Shown: positions 25,716 to 36,200, counted from the stretch's first letter. The stretch: DNA of 64,000 nt from Archangium lipolyticum (GCF_024623785.1 NZ_JANKBZ010000010.1:1-64000), one strand, 5' to 3'. The notes: generated from the letters alone by a model not told the origin. Made by a program: numbers and translations.

Positions 25716-26878
25716 GCTCCTCGGGAATCGTCGTCAGCCCCAACCTCCGGCGGGCCAGCATGGCGCTGGCGGTGCTCGGACTGCTCGGTCTGGCCGCGGG
25801 CCTGGCCCTGGAGCCGACCCGTGGCTTCTCCAGCCTGCTGCTCAACGGCTTCTTCTTCCTGACGCTCGCGCTGGGGGGGGCGGTGTTCCTGGCGCTCAAC
25901 TCGGTGGCGAACGCGGGCTGGTACACCGTCTTCAAGCGCATCCCCGAGGCCTTCGCCTCCTACGTGCCGGTGGGCGCGGCGAGCCTGCTGGTGGTGCTCG
26001 CGGGCCTGCCCTCGCTGTACCTGTGGGCGCGTCCCGGGGTGATGGAGACGGACCACCTGCTGCACAAGAAGGTGGCCTTCCTCAACGCGCCGGGCTTCGC
26101 CATCCGCATGGCGGTGATGCTGGCGCTCTGGGCCTTCCTCACGTGGAGGCTGCGGAAGAACTCACTGGAGCAGGACGCGGAGCCCTCGGCCGAGCCGACG
26201 AAGCGCAACGTGGCCACCTCGGCCATCTTCCTGGTGCTGTTCGCGCTGTCGTTCTGCCTGGCGAGCTTCGACTGGCTGATGAGCCTGGAGCCGCACTGGT
26301 TCAGCACCATCTACGGGCTGTACAACGTGGCGGGGCTGCTGGAGTCGAGCCTGGCGGCGATCACCGTGGCGGTGGTGCTGATGAAGCGCTCGGGGCTGAT
26401 GAAGGAGATCAACACCAGCCACCTGCACGACCTGGGGAAGCTGATGTTCGGCTTCGCCACGCTGTGGGCCTACCTGTGGTTCTCGCAATTCCTGCTCATC
26501 TGGTACGCGAACATCCCGGAGGAGACGGTCTACTTCATCAACAGGATGCACGGGGGCTGGGGGGGGCCGTTCTACCTGAACGTGGTGCTCAACTGGGCGC
26601 TGCCGTTCGTGCTGCTGCTGCCGAAGCCGGCCAAGCGCAACGCGACGCACCTGTGCCTGGTGGCGGGCATCATGCTGGCGGGGCGGTGGTTGGATCTGCA
26701 CCTGATGATCGCGCCGTCGAACATGCCCGAGTACGGGGGCATCAACGTCTGGGATGTGGCGGGGCTGGTGGGGCTGGGTGCGCTGTTCGTGCTGGCGGTG
26801 ACGCGGACGGTGGTGTCGGTGCCGCTGATTTCCCGAAACGATCCGTACCTGGTGGAGAGCCTGCATCACCATACGTGA
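25712..26878 (+). CDS. actF: Alternative complex III subunit F (NrfD-like)
   Basis: A 388-residue polytopic membrane protein, the second NrfD-type subunit. Spans include LLLNGFFFLTLALGGAVFLAL, TSAIFLVLFALSFCLASFDW, LWAYLWFSQFLLIWYANIP and VVLNWALPFVLLLP. Family landmarks are the first-half DWLMSLEPHWFSTIYG and PAKRNATHLCLVAG. It pairs with ActC through ActD. The ATG at 25712 overlaps the actE stop. The gene ends the ACIII operon; a REP-like element begins three bases after its stop, followed by a terminator. Confidence 0.92.
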   Translation: MSSSGIVVSPNLRRASMALAVLGLLGLAAGLALEPTRGFSSLLLNGFFFLTLALGGAVFLALNSVANAGWYTVFKRIPEAFASYVPVGAASLLVVLAGLPSLYLWARPGVMETDHLLHKKVAFLNAPGFAIRMAVMLALWAFLTWRLRKNSLEQDAEPSAEPTKRNVATSAIFLVLFALSFCLASFDWLMSLEPHWFSTIYGLYNVAGLLESSLAAITVAVVLMKRSGLMKEINTSHLHDLGKLMFGFATLWAYLWFSQFLLIWYANIPEETVYFINRMHGGWGGPFYLNVVLNWALPFVLLLPKPAKRNATHLCLVAGIMLAGRWLDLHLMIAPSNMPEYGGINVWDVAGLVGLGALFVLAVTRTVVSVPLISRNDPYLVESLHHHT

Positions 26879-26881
26879 CCG

Positions 26882-26930
26882 TGAATGCGCCCCCTCTCCC
26901 TCCGGGAGAGGGCTGGGGTGAGGGCATTCA
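26882..26930. repeat. REP-like nested palindrome after actF
   Basis: The outer arms TGAATGC (26882-26888) and GCATTCA (26924-26930) enclose a perfect inner hairpin CCCTCTCCC-tcc-GGGAGAGGG (26892-26912) and the tail CTGGGGTGAGG. The inner core plus GGGGTGAGG is a known widespread intergenic repeat of proteobacteria. It may protect the act transcript's end or be a mobile REP unit. Only one copy occurs in this window. Confidence 0.6.
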
Positions 26931-27000
26931 GTTCACCAGTCAACAATAGAAGTGCCCGAAAGAAGTGCCCCGCGCGCATCCTGGGCGCGAGGCCCATGGG

Positions 27001-27045
27001 CCAAGGCCACCGTCCTCCTCCGGTGGCCTTGGCCTGTTGTCTTTT
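27001..27045 (+). terminator. Rho-independent terminator of the ACIII operon
   Basis: CCAAGGCCACCG (27001-27012) and CGGTGGCCTTGG (27021-27032) form a perfect 12-base stem with an 8-base loop. CCTGTTGTCTTTT follows and supplies a T-rich run. It lies 123 bases past the actF stop and before the divergently regulated kinase gene. Confidence 0.75.
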
Positions 27046-27153
27046 GGAGGGAGTTCTTCGACTACCGGGGGAATGTGACGTGCCTCATAGCTGTAAGTAG
27101 CCCGCCTGCTTTAGCTTGAGCCCCAGGCATTCTGATGGGGGGGTTACCGAGTC

Positions 27154-29976
27154 ATGGAACGCGAGTTGCTCGAGGGGACACAGAGCACGACCACCCTGAC
27201 ACGTGGTGGTGCCGAGTCCGAGCGGGTTCCCGCGTATCCGAGAGCTTCCAATGAGCGTGCGTTCTTCGCGGGGGATGTGGTCGCCAGGCGCTACCGGGTG
27301 GCGTGCTTCATCGCCAGTGGCGGTATGGGCGAGGTGTACGCGGCGGAGGACCTGACGTTGCACGAGCCCGTGGCGCTCAAGACCCTCAGGCCGGAGCTGG
27401 CCGCCAGTCCGGAGGCTCTCCCGCGTTTCAAGCGTGAGCTTCGCCTGGCTCGCCGTGTGACGCATCCCAATGTGTGCCGGGTCTTCGACCTCGGGGAGCA
27501 CGAGGTCGAGCAGGCCGCGGCGGGGGACTCGCCGGAGAGGATCGTCTTCCTCTCCATGGAGCTGCTCGCGGGGTGGACGCTCCACGTCCACCTCCAGCGC
27601 AACGGGCGGATGCCACCGCGTCAGGTGTTGCTCCTGGCCGAACAGATGGCGGCGGCGCTCGACGCGGCGCACGCCGCGCGGATCATCCATCGGGACTTCA
27701 AGAGCAGCAATGTGATGTTGGTGCCCGTGCCCTCCGTGCCGGGTGGCCAGAGAGCGGTGGTGACCGACTTCGGCCTGGCCGGCGGTGGGATCCTCGAAGG
27801 AGAGGCGTCCTTCGGGGAGGGTCCCATCATGGGCAGTCCCGCGTACATGTCCCCGGAGCAGGTGGAGGGCAGACCGCTGTCTCCCGCCTCCGACATCTAT
27901 TCCTTCGGGGTGGTGCTCTTCGAGATGGTGACGGGACGGCGGCCCTTCGTGGGGGACACGGCGACGTCCACCGCCCTGATGCGCCTGAGTACGCCACCCC
28001 CCTCGCCGCGCGAGCTGGTGCCGGAGCTGGAGCCCGTCTGGGAGGAGGTGCTCCTGCGCTGCCTGGCGCCACGTCCGTGTGCCCGTTTCGCCACCGCGAC
28101 CGAGGTGGTGGCCACGCTGCGGGGGAGGGCGCCGGCTCCGAAGCGGAGGAGCCGTTCGGGGTTGCCCTCGATCTCCGCCGTGAGGCGGGTGGCGAGCGCC
28201 GCGCGCGTGGCGAGGGAGCGGTTGGAATCGGGGCCGAGGGTCCCCGAACAGCCCCAGGGGGGGCGTGGCGCGATGCCCGCCGAGGCGGAGGCGGCGCGGC
28301 TCTACGCCGAGGGGCTCGTCGCCCTGCGGCACCATGACGCGGCGACCGCCGCCGATCGTTTCGAGCGCGTGGTGGAGCGCGTCCCGGACTTCGCGCCCGC
28401 GCACTCGGCACTGGCCGCCGCTCGTCAGTCCCTCCAGCAAGAGGAGCCCGCCATGGAGGCCTCGCGCCGGGCGCTCGAGCTGGCCGGGCACCTGTCCCGG
28501 GAGGAGCGCCTCCTGGTGGCCGCCCGCAACCATGAGCTCCAGGCCGAGTGGGCACAGGCCATCGAGGCCTACCGGACCCTCTTCGAGTTCTTCCCCCACA
28601 ACGTGGAGTACGGCACCTCGCTGGTGCACGTGCTGGTGAACGCGGGGCAGTCGCGAGAGGCCCGGGCCACCCTGGACACGTTGCGGCAGCTCCCTTCTTG
28701 CCTGGCAGAGGATGCACGCATCGACCTGGCCGCGGCGGTGACCGCGAGCGCCACCGCCGATTTCCTCGAGTCCCGGCGGCATGCCGCGGCCGCCGTGTCC
28801 CGGGCGATGAGGGAGGGCCAGGGGCAGCTCGCCGCCTCCGCGCTCATCATCGAGGCCTATGCCGCGCGCAACCTCGCCGAGCCCCGGCGGGCCATCGGGT
28901 TGCTGGAGGAGTCGGAGCAGCTGTTCCTGGAGGGAGGGGATTGGGGTGGCGTGGCGCGTGCGATGCACGTGCGTGCCATGACGCTCATCGACATGGCACG
29001 GCTGCGCGAGGCCGAGTACGTCCTCGTCTCCGCCATCCGCGTGGCCCAGCGGCTCCAGGGCGCCTCGCTCGAGGCGGAGCTGCTCCTGAGCGCCGGTGTG
29101 TTGAACCGCCATCTGGGCAATCTCACCGAGGCCCTGTTGCGGGGCCAGGGGGCCCTGGAGCTGTTCCAGGTGCGCGGCCGGCTGCACGACGCGAGCTCCT
29201 GCGTCGTCCTGTTGGGCTCGGTGCGGCGGTTGCTGGGAGAGCTGGACGAGTCCCGGCGCCTGCTGGAGGAGGGGATTCACGCGGCCCAGGTCACCTATGG
29301 GGACGACTACCTGGAGGCCTGGGCCCGCCACGAGCTGGGCTTGCTCCTGATGGACATGGGGGAGCTGGCGCGGGCGCGGCGGGAGTTGGAGCGTGCGCTG
29401 GCGCTGCGGCGCGCGCGGGGCCTGTGGGTCTTCGTGGCCGAGACGGAGCTCGCGCTGGCGTGCCTCGCCCTGGAGGAGGGGCACCCGGAGGAAGCGCTCG
29501 TGGTGGCGGAGTGGGCGCTGGCGAGCCACGCGGCGTTGCGGAGCCCGGACCGGGAAGGGCTCTCGTACATGGTGAAGGTGCGAGCACTGCTTGCCCTGGG
29601 GCATTCCCTGGGAGCACGTGAGGCGATGGCGCGGGCCCGGACACTCGCGGGTCACAGCGAGGACTTCTTCATCGAGGCGGAGCTCCTGTTCACGGAGGCT
29701 CTGCTGGTCCGGAGGTTGGGCGGGGGAGGCTCGGAGCGGGAGGGGGTCGCACGGCAACTCCAATCGCTCGCGGCGCGTGCGGCTCGCGCTGGCGCGCGCC
29801 GGGTGGCGCTCGAGGCGCGGCTCGTCATGGCGGAGTCGCGGGGGAGCGGGTGCGAGGGGGAGGTGGCCGGGGAGTTGTGGTCGATACGGCAGGAAGCGAG
29901 CCGGCTCGGCTATCGCGGGCTGCTCCAGAGGGCCCGTGCCTTGGAATCCGGGACGGATGCAATGGCTCCCTCATGA
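27154..29976 (+). CDS. Ser/Thr protein kinase with TPR-rich C-terminal region
   Basis: A 940-residue Hanks-type kinase. Its catalytic domain spans about residues 45-320: glycine loop ASGGMGEVY, the VALK lysine near residue 74, catalytic loop HRDFKSSNVML (His179, Asp181), DFGLA (Asp205) and SPAYMSPEQVEG. A basic linker follows, then about 550 residues of TPR-like helical repeats (for example AARLYAEGLVALRHHDAATA and ARRELERALALRRARGLWVF). No transmembrane span separates the parts, so it is cytosolic. Such kinase-TPR proteins are frequent in myxobacterial signalling; the ligand or target is unknown. A G-run lies about ten bases before ATG 27154. Confidence 0.9.
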   Translation: MERELLEGTQSTTTLTRGGAESERVPAYPRASNERAFFAGDVVARRYRVACFIASGGMGEVYAAEDLTLHEPVALKTLRPELAASPEALPRFKRELRLARRVTHPNVCRVFDLGEHEVEQAAAGDSPERIVFLSMELLAGWTLHVHLQRNGRMPPRQVLLLAEQMAAALDAAHAARIIHRDFKSSNVMLVPVPSVPGGQRAVVTDFGLAGGGILEGEASFGEGPIMGSPAYMSPEQVEGRPLSPASDIYSFGVVLFEMVTGRRPFVGDTATSTALMRLSTPPPSPRELVPELEPVWEEVLLRCLAPRPCARFATATEVVATLRGRAPAPKRRSRSGLPSISAVRRVASAARVARERLESGPRVPEQPQGGRGAMPAEAEAARLYAEGLVALRHHDAATAADRFERVVERVPDFAPAHSALAAARQSLQQEEPAMEASRRALELAGHLSREERLLVAARNHELQAEWAQAIEAYRTLFEFFPHNVEYGTSLVHVLVNAGQSREARATLDTLRQLPSCLAEDARIDLAAAVTASATADFLESRRHAAAAVSRAMREGQGQLAASALIIEAYAARNLAEPRRAIGLLEESEQLFLEGGDWGGVARAMHVRAMTLIDMARLREAEYVLVSAIRVAQRLQGASLEAELLLSAGVLNRHLGNLTEALLRGQGALELFQVRGRLHDASSCVVLLGSVRRLLGELDESRRLLEEGIHAAQVTYGDDYLEAWARHELGLLLMDMGELARARRELERALALRRARGLWVFVAETELALACLALEEGHPEEALVVAEWALASHAALRSPDREGLSYMVKVRALLALGHSLGAREAMARARTLAGHSEDFFIEAELLFTEALLVRRLGGGGSEREGVARQLQSLAARAARAGARRVALEARLVMAESRGSGCEGEVAGELWSIRQEASRLGYRGLLQRARALESGTDAMAPS

Positions 29977-30198
29977 AGGGAAATGTCCGGGGGATGGCTC
30001 ATCGGCTGCGTGGATGTGGTTTCTCCGGATTCTGATTCCTTGGAGATTCCGCCGGAAGAGAATGGATGACGCACGAAGCCATTCATTTCCGGGAGGATGT
30101 CTTTTTTCAATTAGATTACTCTATCGTCCTCTTTACACCCTTGGCGGGCCTTCCTGGCCCGCGTGGGCAAAGCAGGGCCGAGAGAGGGAGGGACACGC

Positions 30199-32883
30199 AT
30201 GAAGACGAGAACCAGAGGCTGGAAGTGGGGGCGCACGGGCGTTCCAGGTGCCTTGAAGGGCTCGGCGGTGGTTGCGCTGACCGCGCTGTCTGCTTGCAGT
30301 GAGGTGCGGAACGAGGAGCAGTCGAGGCAGACGCCGCAGTCCGTGGCGGCCATCAACGGAGTTGCCGCGGAGCAGGGCCCGACGCCCATCGCCGCCAGCG
30401 AGCCCACCGTGGACGGCACGTCCCCCGTCGCCAGCGCGCCCGCGGCCCCCAGCGCGCCGCCCGCCGCCGCCAGCCTTCAGGTGGCGCAGCAGTGGGCGTG
30501 GACGGGCAGCGAGACGCTGTCCGCGTACAAGCAGGTGATGATGCAGCCGGTGGTGGTGGACGTGAACCGGGACGGCACGCCGGACATCGTCTTCTCCGCC
30601 TTCGATGGCGAGTTCTACAACGCGAAGGCCCGGGCGGGTGAGAACGCCAACGTCAATGGTGTGCTCCGCGCCATCAGCGGCAAGACCGGGACCGAGCTGT
30701 GGGCCGTGGCGAACGCGGAGTACCGGGTGAAGCCGGCCGCCAGCATCGCCGCCGGTGACATCGACGGCGACGGCGCGGTGGAGATCTGCGGCATTCCGGA
30801 GAACGGCCGCGGCATCATCTGCTTCGAGAACGATGGTGCCTTCAAGTTCCGCTCGGCCCCGGATGCGTACGACTACAACGAGTGGGGCGGCCCCTCGCTG
30901 GCGGATCTGGACGGCGATGGCAAGGTGGAGATCCTCGACGGCAACCGCGTCTATACGAACACGGGCGCGCTGAAGTGGGTGGGCTCGCAGGGCATGGACG
31001 GCGCCCTGTACACCGGCCCCGTCTCCTTCGCGGCGGACATCGACCAGGACGGCAAGCAGGAGGTCATCAACGGCCGCTCCGTCTACCGTCACGATGGCTC
31101 GCTCAAGTGCACCAACACGCAGATCCCGGGCGGCTTCTCCGGCGTGGCCAACTTCGATGCCGACGCGGCCGGTGAGATCGTCGTGGCGGGTCATGGCCAG
31201 GTGAGCCTGCTCGACGACGACTGCTCGCTGCTGTGGACCCGGGACGTGCACTACACGGATCCCGGCCAGTCGTTCCCCACCGGCCGTGGCCACGGTGGCG
31301 CGCCCAACATCGCGGACTTCGATGGCGACGGGCAGCTGGAGATCGGCCTGGCGGGTGACTGGAACTACACCGTCTACGGCACCGATGGCGCCGTGAAGTG
31401 GACCTTCCCCATCCAGGAGTACAGCTCGGGCAAGACGACCTCCACCACCTTCGACTTCGAGGGTGATGGCAGGACCGAGGTCATCTACGCCGACGAGCTG
31501 CGCGTGCGCATCTTCGACGGTGTGACGGGCGGGCTGCGTTGGGAGACCACGCACAGCTCCGGCACCACGCACGAGTACCCCATCGTCGCGGACGTGGATG
31601 GCGACGGTGCCGCGGAGATCGTCGTGACGGAGAACAACCACGCGGCGCCGGGCTTCAACGGCATCCGTGTGTTCGGCGATGACAGCTGGGTGGGCACGCG
31701 CCGCATCTGGAACCAGCACGCGTACGCGGTGACCAACGTCAACGACGACGGCACCATCCCCGCCCGCCCGGCGACCAACTGGCTCACCCCGGGCCTCAAC
31801 AACTTCCGCTCCAATGCCCCGGGCACGCGCGCGGACGTCTGCCAGGTGAAGGGCACGTGGAAGGCCACGGGCAGCCTCGCGCTGCAGCGGATCCACCACA
31901 CGACCACGCTGCTCAAGGACGGCCGCCAAGTGCTGACGGCGGGTGGCTTCAACACCACCTCCGAGCTGTATGACGTGGCCTCCGGTACCTGGAAGCAAAC
32001 CGGTGACACGCTGGCCACGCACCGCTACCACACGATGACGCTGCTGCCGGATGGGCGGGTGCTGATCGCCGGCGGCGGGGCGTGCGACATCAGCGGCGCC
32101 TCCTCCGAGCTGTACTACCCGGAGCTCGGCCGCTGGAAGACCACGGGCAGCCTGGTGGTGTTCCGCTCGCACCACACGGCGACGCTGCTGCCCAATGGCA
32201 AGGTGCTGGTGACGGGTGGCGAGAACGCCTCGGGCAGCGCGCTGTCCTCGGTGGAGCTGTACGACCCGGCCACGGGCACCTGGTCGCTCGCCGGCAACAT
32301 GGGCGCGGCCCGCCGTGACCACACGGCGACGCTGCTGCCCAATGGCAAGGTGCTGGTCGCGGGCGGCAGTGACAACGTGAGCGAGCTGCTGACCTCCGCG
32401 GAGCTGTACGATCCCGAGAGCGGCACCTGGACGCCGGTGGGCGCCATGGGCACGCCGCGCAGCTTCCACTCGGCCACGCTGCTGCCCAACGGCAAGGTGC
32501 TGGCGGCCGGTGGTGGCAGCTGGGACATCGCCAGCGGCTCCTCGGCCGAGCTGTTCGATCCGGCCACGGGCCGCTGGACGGCCACGGGCAGCATGGTCAC
32601 GCCGCGCCGCTTCCACACGGCCACGCTGCTGCCCAATGGCAAGCTGCTGGCGGTGGGTGGCTACCACCAGGCCACCGGCATCCTGACCGCGGCGGAGTTC
32701 TACGATCCGTCGACCGGCACCTGGTGCTCGGCGGGCAGCTTGAACGTGGACCGCTACGGCCACACCGCCACGCTGCTGCCGGACGGCCGCGTGCTGGCGA
32801 CCGCGGGTGTCAGCAGCAAGGATCAGCCCATCACCCAGGCCTCCGCCGAGCTGTTCGGCCTTGGCGGCATCAGCGGCAAGTAG
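30199..32883 (+). CDS. FG-GAP/kelch double beta-propeller lipoprotein
   Basis: An 894-residue lipoprotein (VVALTALSACSEVRNEE, lipobox LSAC) with an Ala/Pro linker to about residue 95. About eight FG-GAP/VCBS repeats follow, each with a calcium-type DxDGDG loop (ADLDGDGKVEIL, ADFDGDGQLEIG and so on), enough for a propeller, to about residue 540. Then come seven kelch repeats built on HTATLLPNGKVLVAGG, which should close a second, seven-bladed propeller. It is probably an outer-surface binding protein; no catalytic site is seen. The ATG at 30199 has GGAGGG six bases upstream. DNA of the kelch units is nearly identical between repeats. Confidence 0.8.
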   Translation: MKTRTRGWKWGRTGVPGALKGSAVVALTALSACSEVRNEEQSRQTPQSVAAINGVAAEQGPTPIAASEPTVDGTSPVASAPAAPSAPPAAASLQVAQQWAWTGSETLSAYKQVMMQPVVVDVNRDGTPDIVFSAFDGEFYNAKARAGENANVNGVLRAISGKTGTELWAVANAEYRVKPAASIAAGDIDGDGAVEICGIPENGRGIICFENDGAFKFRSAPDAYDYNEWGGPSLADLDGDGKVEILDGNRVYTNTGALKWVGSQGMDGALYTGPVSFAADIDQDGKQEVINGRSVYRHDGSLKCTNTQIPGGFSGVANFDADAAGEIVVAGHGQVSLLDDDCSLLWTRDVHYTDPGQSFPTGRGHGGAPNIADFDGDGQLEIGLAGDWNYTVYGTDGAVKWTFPIQEYSSGKTTSTTFDFEGDGRTEVIYADELRVRIFDGVTGGLRWETTHSSGTTHEYPIVADVDGDGAAEIVVTENNHAAPGFNGIRVFGDDSWVGTRRIWNQHAYAVTNVNDDGTIPARPATNWLTPGLNNFRSNAPGTRADVCQVKGTWKATGSLALQRIHHTTTLLKDGRQVLTAGGFNTTSELYDVASGTWKQTGDTLATHRYHTMTLLPDGRVLIAGGGACDISGASSELYYPELGRWKTTGSLVVFRSHHTATLLPNGKVLVTGGENASGSALSSVELYDPATGTWSLAGNMGAARRDHTATLLPNGKVLVAGGSDNVSELLTSAELYDPESGTWTPVGAMGTPRSFHSATLLPNGKVLAAGGGSWDIASGSSAELFDPATGRWTATGSMVTPRRFHTATLLPNGKLLAVGGYHQATGILTAAEFYDPSTGTWCSAGSLNVDRYGHTATLLPDGRVLATAGVSSKDQPITQASAELFGLGGISGK

Positions 32884-32907
32884 TCGCGGTTCCAAGCAGT
32901 AGCGGCT

Positions 32908-32937
32908 CCGGGCCGGCGCATCGTGCGCCGCGCCCGG
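32908..32937 (+). terminator. Stem-loop after the kelch lipoprotein gene
   Basis: A strong inverted repeat CCGGG...GGCGCA-tcg-TGCGCC...CCCGG occurs 25 bases after the stop. There is no T-run after it, so it may be a Rho-dependent or processing signal rather than a classic terminator. Confidence 0.35.
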
Positions 32938-33279
32938 GGCGCAGTGCCCCCTTCGCATGACACGCGTTTCGAGCCCCGGCTGCTGGTGGCCCCGTGTCCC
33001 TGCGAGCGAAGTCGAAGGCCTGGAGACCCGGCGAGGGTCCGGCCCGAAGCGAAAAGCTTGAACCGCAAGCGGTTGGTTTGAGTTGATAGCGAAAAGCTTG
33101 AGCTTCAATCAAAGACAACCAGGCTCGATTCTTGAGAAATGCTTGATGCGCGCTTGAGAGGCGTGTGTTGGCATTGATTACCGGGCCGTGGTAAATCCTC
33201 AGGCTCAGCGGCGAGTGGTGGGTGGGCGGCTCCGATTTCCCGGAGGCGCACCGCACGCGTCGCTCACGAGGGCAAATAC
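32938..33279. other. Intergenic region with regulatory-looking repeats
   Basis: This gap of about 340 bases between the kelch gene and the subtilase is less GC-rich than its surroundings and holds no convincing ORF. It contains the 14-base direct repeat AGCGAAAAGCTTGA at 33048-33061 and 33088-33101 (40 bases apart), an inverted repeat AACCGC-aa-GCGGTT between them (33061-33074) and several CTTGA words. The region reads as the control region of the subtilase gene. Confidence 0.5.
33168..33197 (+). promoter_or_regulatory. Sigma-70-like promoter candidate for the subtilase
   Basis: TTGGCA (33168-33173) and TAAATC (33192-33197) are separated by 18 bases. The -35 box matches five of six consensus positions; the -10 match is weak. 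It lies 83 bases upstream of the ATG at 33280, in a locally AT-richer stretch. Confidence 0.25.
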
Positions 33280-36200
33280 ATGAAGGAATCGGCGTACCGG
33301 CTGGCCGGTATGCGCGCTCGCGGTCTGTCCGCGAGGGCGCTCGGTCTGGCAGGGCTCGTTGCGACGTTGGCGTGCGGGGGCTCGGGGAATGAGCCAGGGT
33401 CTTCGCGGTCCGAGGGCTCCCACTCGAAGCCTTCCCTGCACAAGGTCCAGCTCGGTGTGGAGAAGGCCGCCGAGCTCGAGAAGCAGGGCGCCAGGGTCCT
33501 GGGGGACTACGGTTCCTTCAAGCTGTTGCAGGTGGATGACGCCACGCTCGAGTCGCTGTCGGAGGCGCCGGGCGTGGAGGTGCGTGATGACTACAACCGC
33601 ATCTTGTTGAACGCGGGGGAGATCGACACCGCCTCCACGAAGGTGATGTCCCTGCGCGGGATGAAGAAGACGGTGACCAGCAAGGGCCTGCACATCGTGC
33701 ACTTCGCTGGCCCGGTGCGGCCCGAGTGGTACGAGGCGCTGAAGGCCACGGGCGTCAGGGTGGTGACGTACCTCCCCAACAACGCCTACCTCGTGTACGG
33801 CGGCCCCACCGCCATGGGGACCTTGCAGCGGCACATCACCGCGTCCCCGGTCATCCAATGGGATGGCGAGTACCTGGACGCGTACAAGCTGGCCCCGTCC
33901 ATCCAGACGGTCGTGACGCCCACCTACGCCATCCAGCTCATCAAGGACGAGGAGACGAACGGCGCGACGCTGGAGCTCATCCGTTCGCTGCAGTCCCAGG
34001 AGGCCACCATCCGGGAGGCCCTGGGCTACGTGAACGTGGTGGCCTGGCTGGACCGGAAGGCGCTCGACGAGGTGGCGCGGCGCCCGGACGTCGTGTCCAT
34101 CCAGCCGCGCCCCGAGCCGAGGAAGTTCGACGAGAGGCAGGACATGATCCTCGCCGGGCAGATCACCGGGACGGGTCCGACGGGGCCGGGTTACCTGACG
34201 TGGTTGGCCTCCAAGGGCTTCACCCAGGCGCAGTTCACCGCGTCCGGCTTCGGCGTGGACGTGAGCGACAGCGGCCTCGACAACGGCTCGGCGGCGCCCA
34301 ACCACTTCGGCCTGTACGTCAACGGGGACGTCACCGGCACCAGCCGCGTCGTCTACAGCCGCCTGGAGGGAAAGGCGAACACCGGGAGCACCATCCAGGG
34401 CTGTGATGGCCACGGCACCCTGAACACGCACATCGTCGCGGGCTACGTCAACCAGACCGGGGCGCCCTATCGGGACGCGAGCGGCTTCTCCTATGGACTG
34501 GGTGTGGCGCCCTTCGTGAAGGTGGGCGCGTCGGTGGTGTTCGATCCGTCGAAATTCACCAACCCCAACTACGCGGACCTGCAGGCGCGTGCGTACCGCG
34601 ACGGCATGCGCATCAGCTCCAACAGCTGGGGCGCCGACTTCAACGAGTACGACGAGGACGCGCAGATCTACGACGCGCTGGTGCGTGACGCGCAGCCCAC
34701 GGGGTCCGCGGTGGCCAACGCGGGCAACCAGGAGATGGTCATCGTCTTCGCGGCGGGTAACGCGGGCCCGGACGTGAACACCGTGGGCTCTCCGGGTACG
34801 GCGAAGAACGTCATCACCGTGGGCGCCTCGGAGAACGTCCAGGCCTTCGGGGGTGAGGACAACTGCGAGACTCCCGACTCCGAGGCGAACAGCCTGTACG
34901 ACGTGGCTTCCTTCTCCAGTCGGGGTCCCACCGCGGACGGCCGCAAGAAGCCGGACATCATGGCGCCCGGCACGCACGTGTCGGGTGGCGTGGCCCAGGT
35001 GGACGGCCAGCGCGCCGCCACGCCGGCCAACCCCGTGGGCCAGGCGCTCTCCTGCTTCGATGGCACTGGCGTCTGCGGCGGGGTCGCGCCCAGCAACTAC
35101 TTCCCGGCGGGCCAGCAGTGGTACTCGGCCTCCTCGGGGACCAGCCATGCCACTCCCGCGGTGGCGGGGGCGGCGGCGCTGGTGCGCCAGTACTTCATCA
35201 ACCAGGGCAGCACCCCGCCCAGCCCGGCGATGACGAAGGCCTTCCTGATGAGCTCGACCCGCTACATGACGGGCACGGGGGCCGGTGACTCGCTCTACTC
35301 CAACAACCAGGGCACGGGCCTGATGGACCTCGGCATGGCGTTCGACGGTGCCCCGCGCCTGCTGGAGGACCAGAACCCGGCCCACCTCTTCGTCTCCACG
35401 GGCGACACCCGGACCTTCCTGGGCAAGGTGGTGGATCCGGGCAAGCCCTTCCGCGTGACGCTCGCGTGGACGGACGCGCCGGGCTCCACCGTCGCCAGCG
35501 CCTGGAAGAACGATCTGGACCTCACCGTGACGGTGGGGGGCAACACGTACAAGGGCAACGTCTTCACGGGCGCCCACTCCGTGACCGGAGGCACCGCGGA
35601 CAGCCGGAACAACGTGGAGAACGTCTTCCTGCCGGCCGGCACCAACGGCTTCGTCTCCGTGACGGTGAAGGCGAGCAACATCAACTCGGACGGCGTGCCG
35701 GACAACGCCACGTCGCTGGATCAGGACTTCGCGCTCGTCGCCTACAACATCTGCACGGACGCTCCCTCGGGTGCGCCCACCGGCGTGACGGCCACCGGAA
35801 GTGGTGACGGCCGCATCGACATCGGCTGGGTTCCCAACGGCGCGACCTCGTACAACATCTACCGGGCCACCCGCGCCGGAGGGCCGTACACCCTGGCGGG
35901 CACCGCGGCGGCGCCGCCGTTCGTGGACACCGGCGTGTCGGGCGGCACGACCTACTTCTACGTGGTGCGCGCGGCGGTGTGCGCGGAGTCCCCCGACTCC
36001 AACGAGGTCTCCGCGGTGACCACGGGCGTGTGCACACTGCCTCCCTCCTTCGCGGGTCTCGCCTCCGTCAACAACGGTGCCGCCAGCACCTGCTCCAACA
36101 CCCTGACCTGGTCCGCGGCCACGCCCCTGTGCGGCGGCACCCTGGGCTACTCGGTGTACCGGAGCACCACGCCGGGTTTCACCCCCTCGGCGGCCAACCG

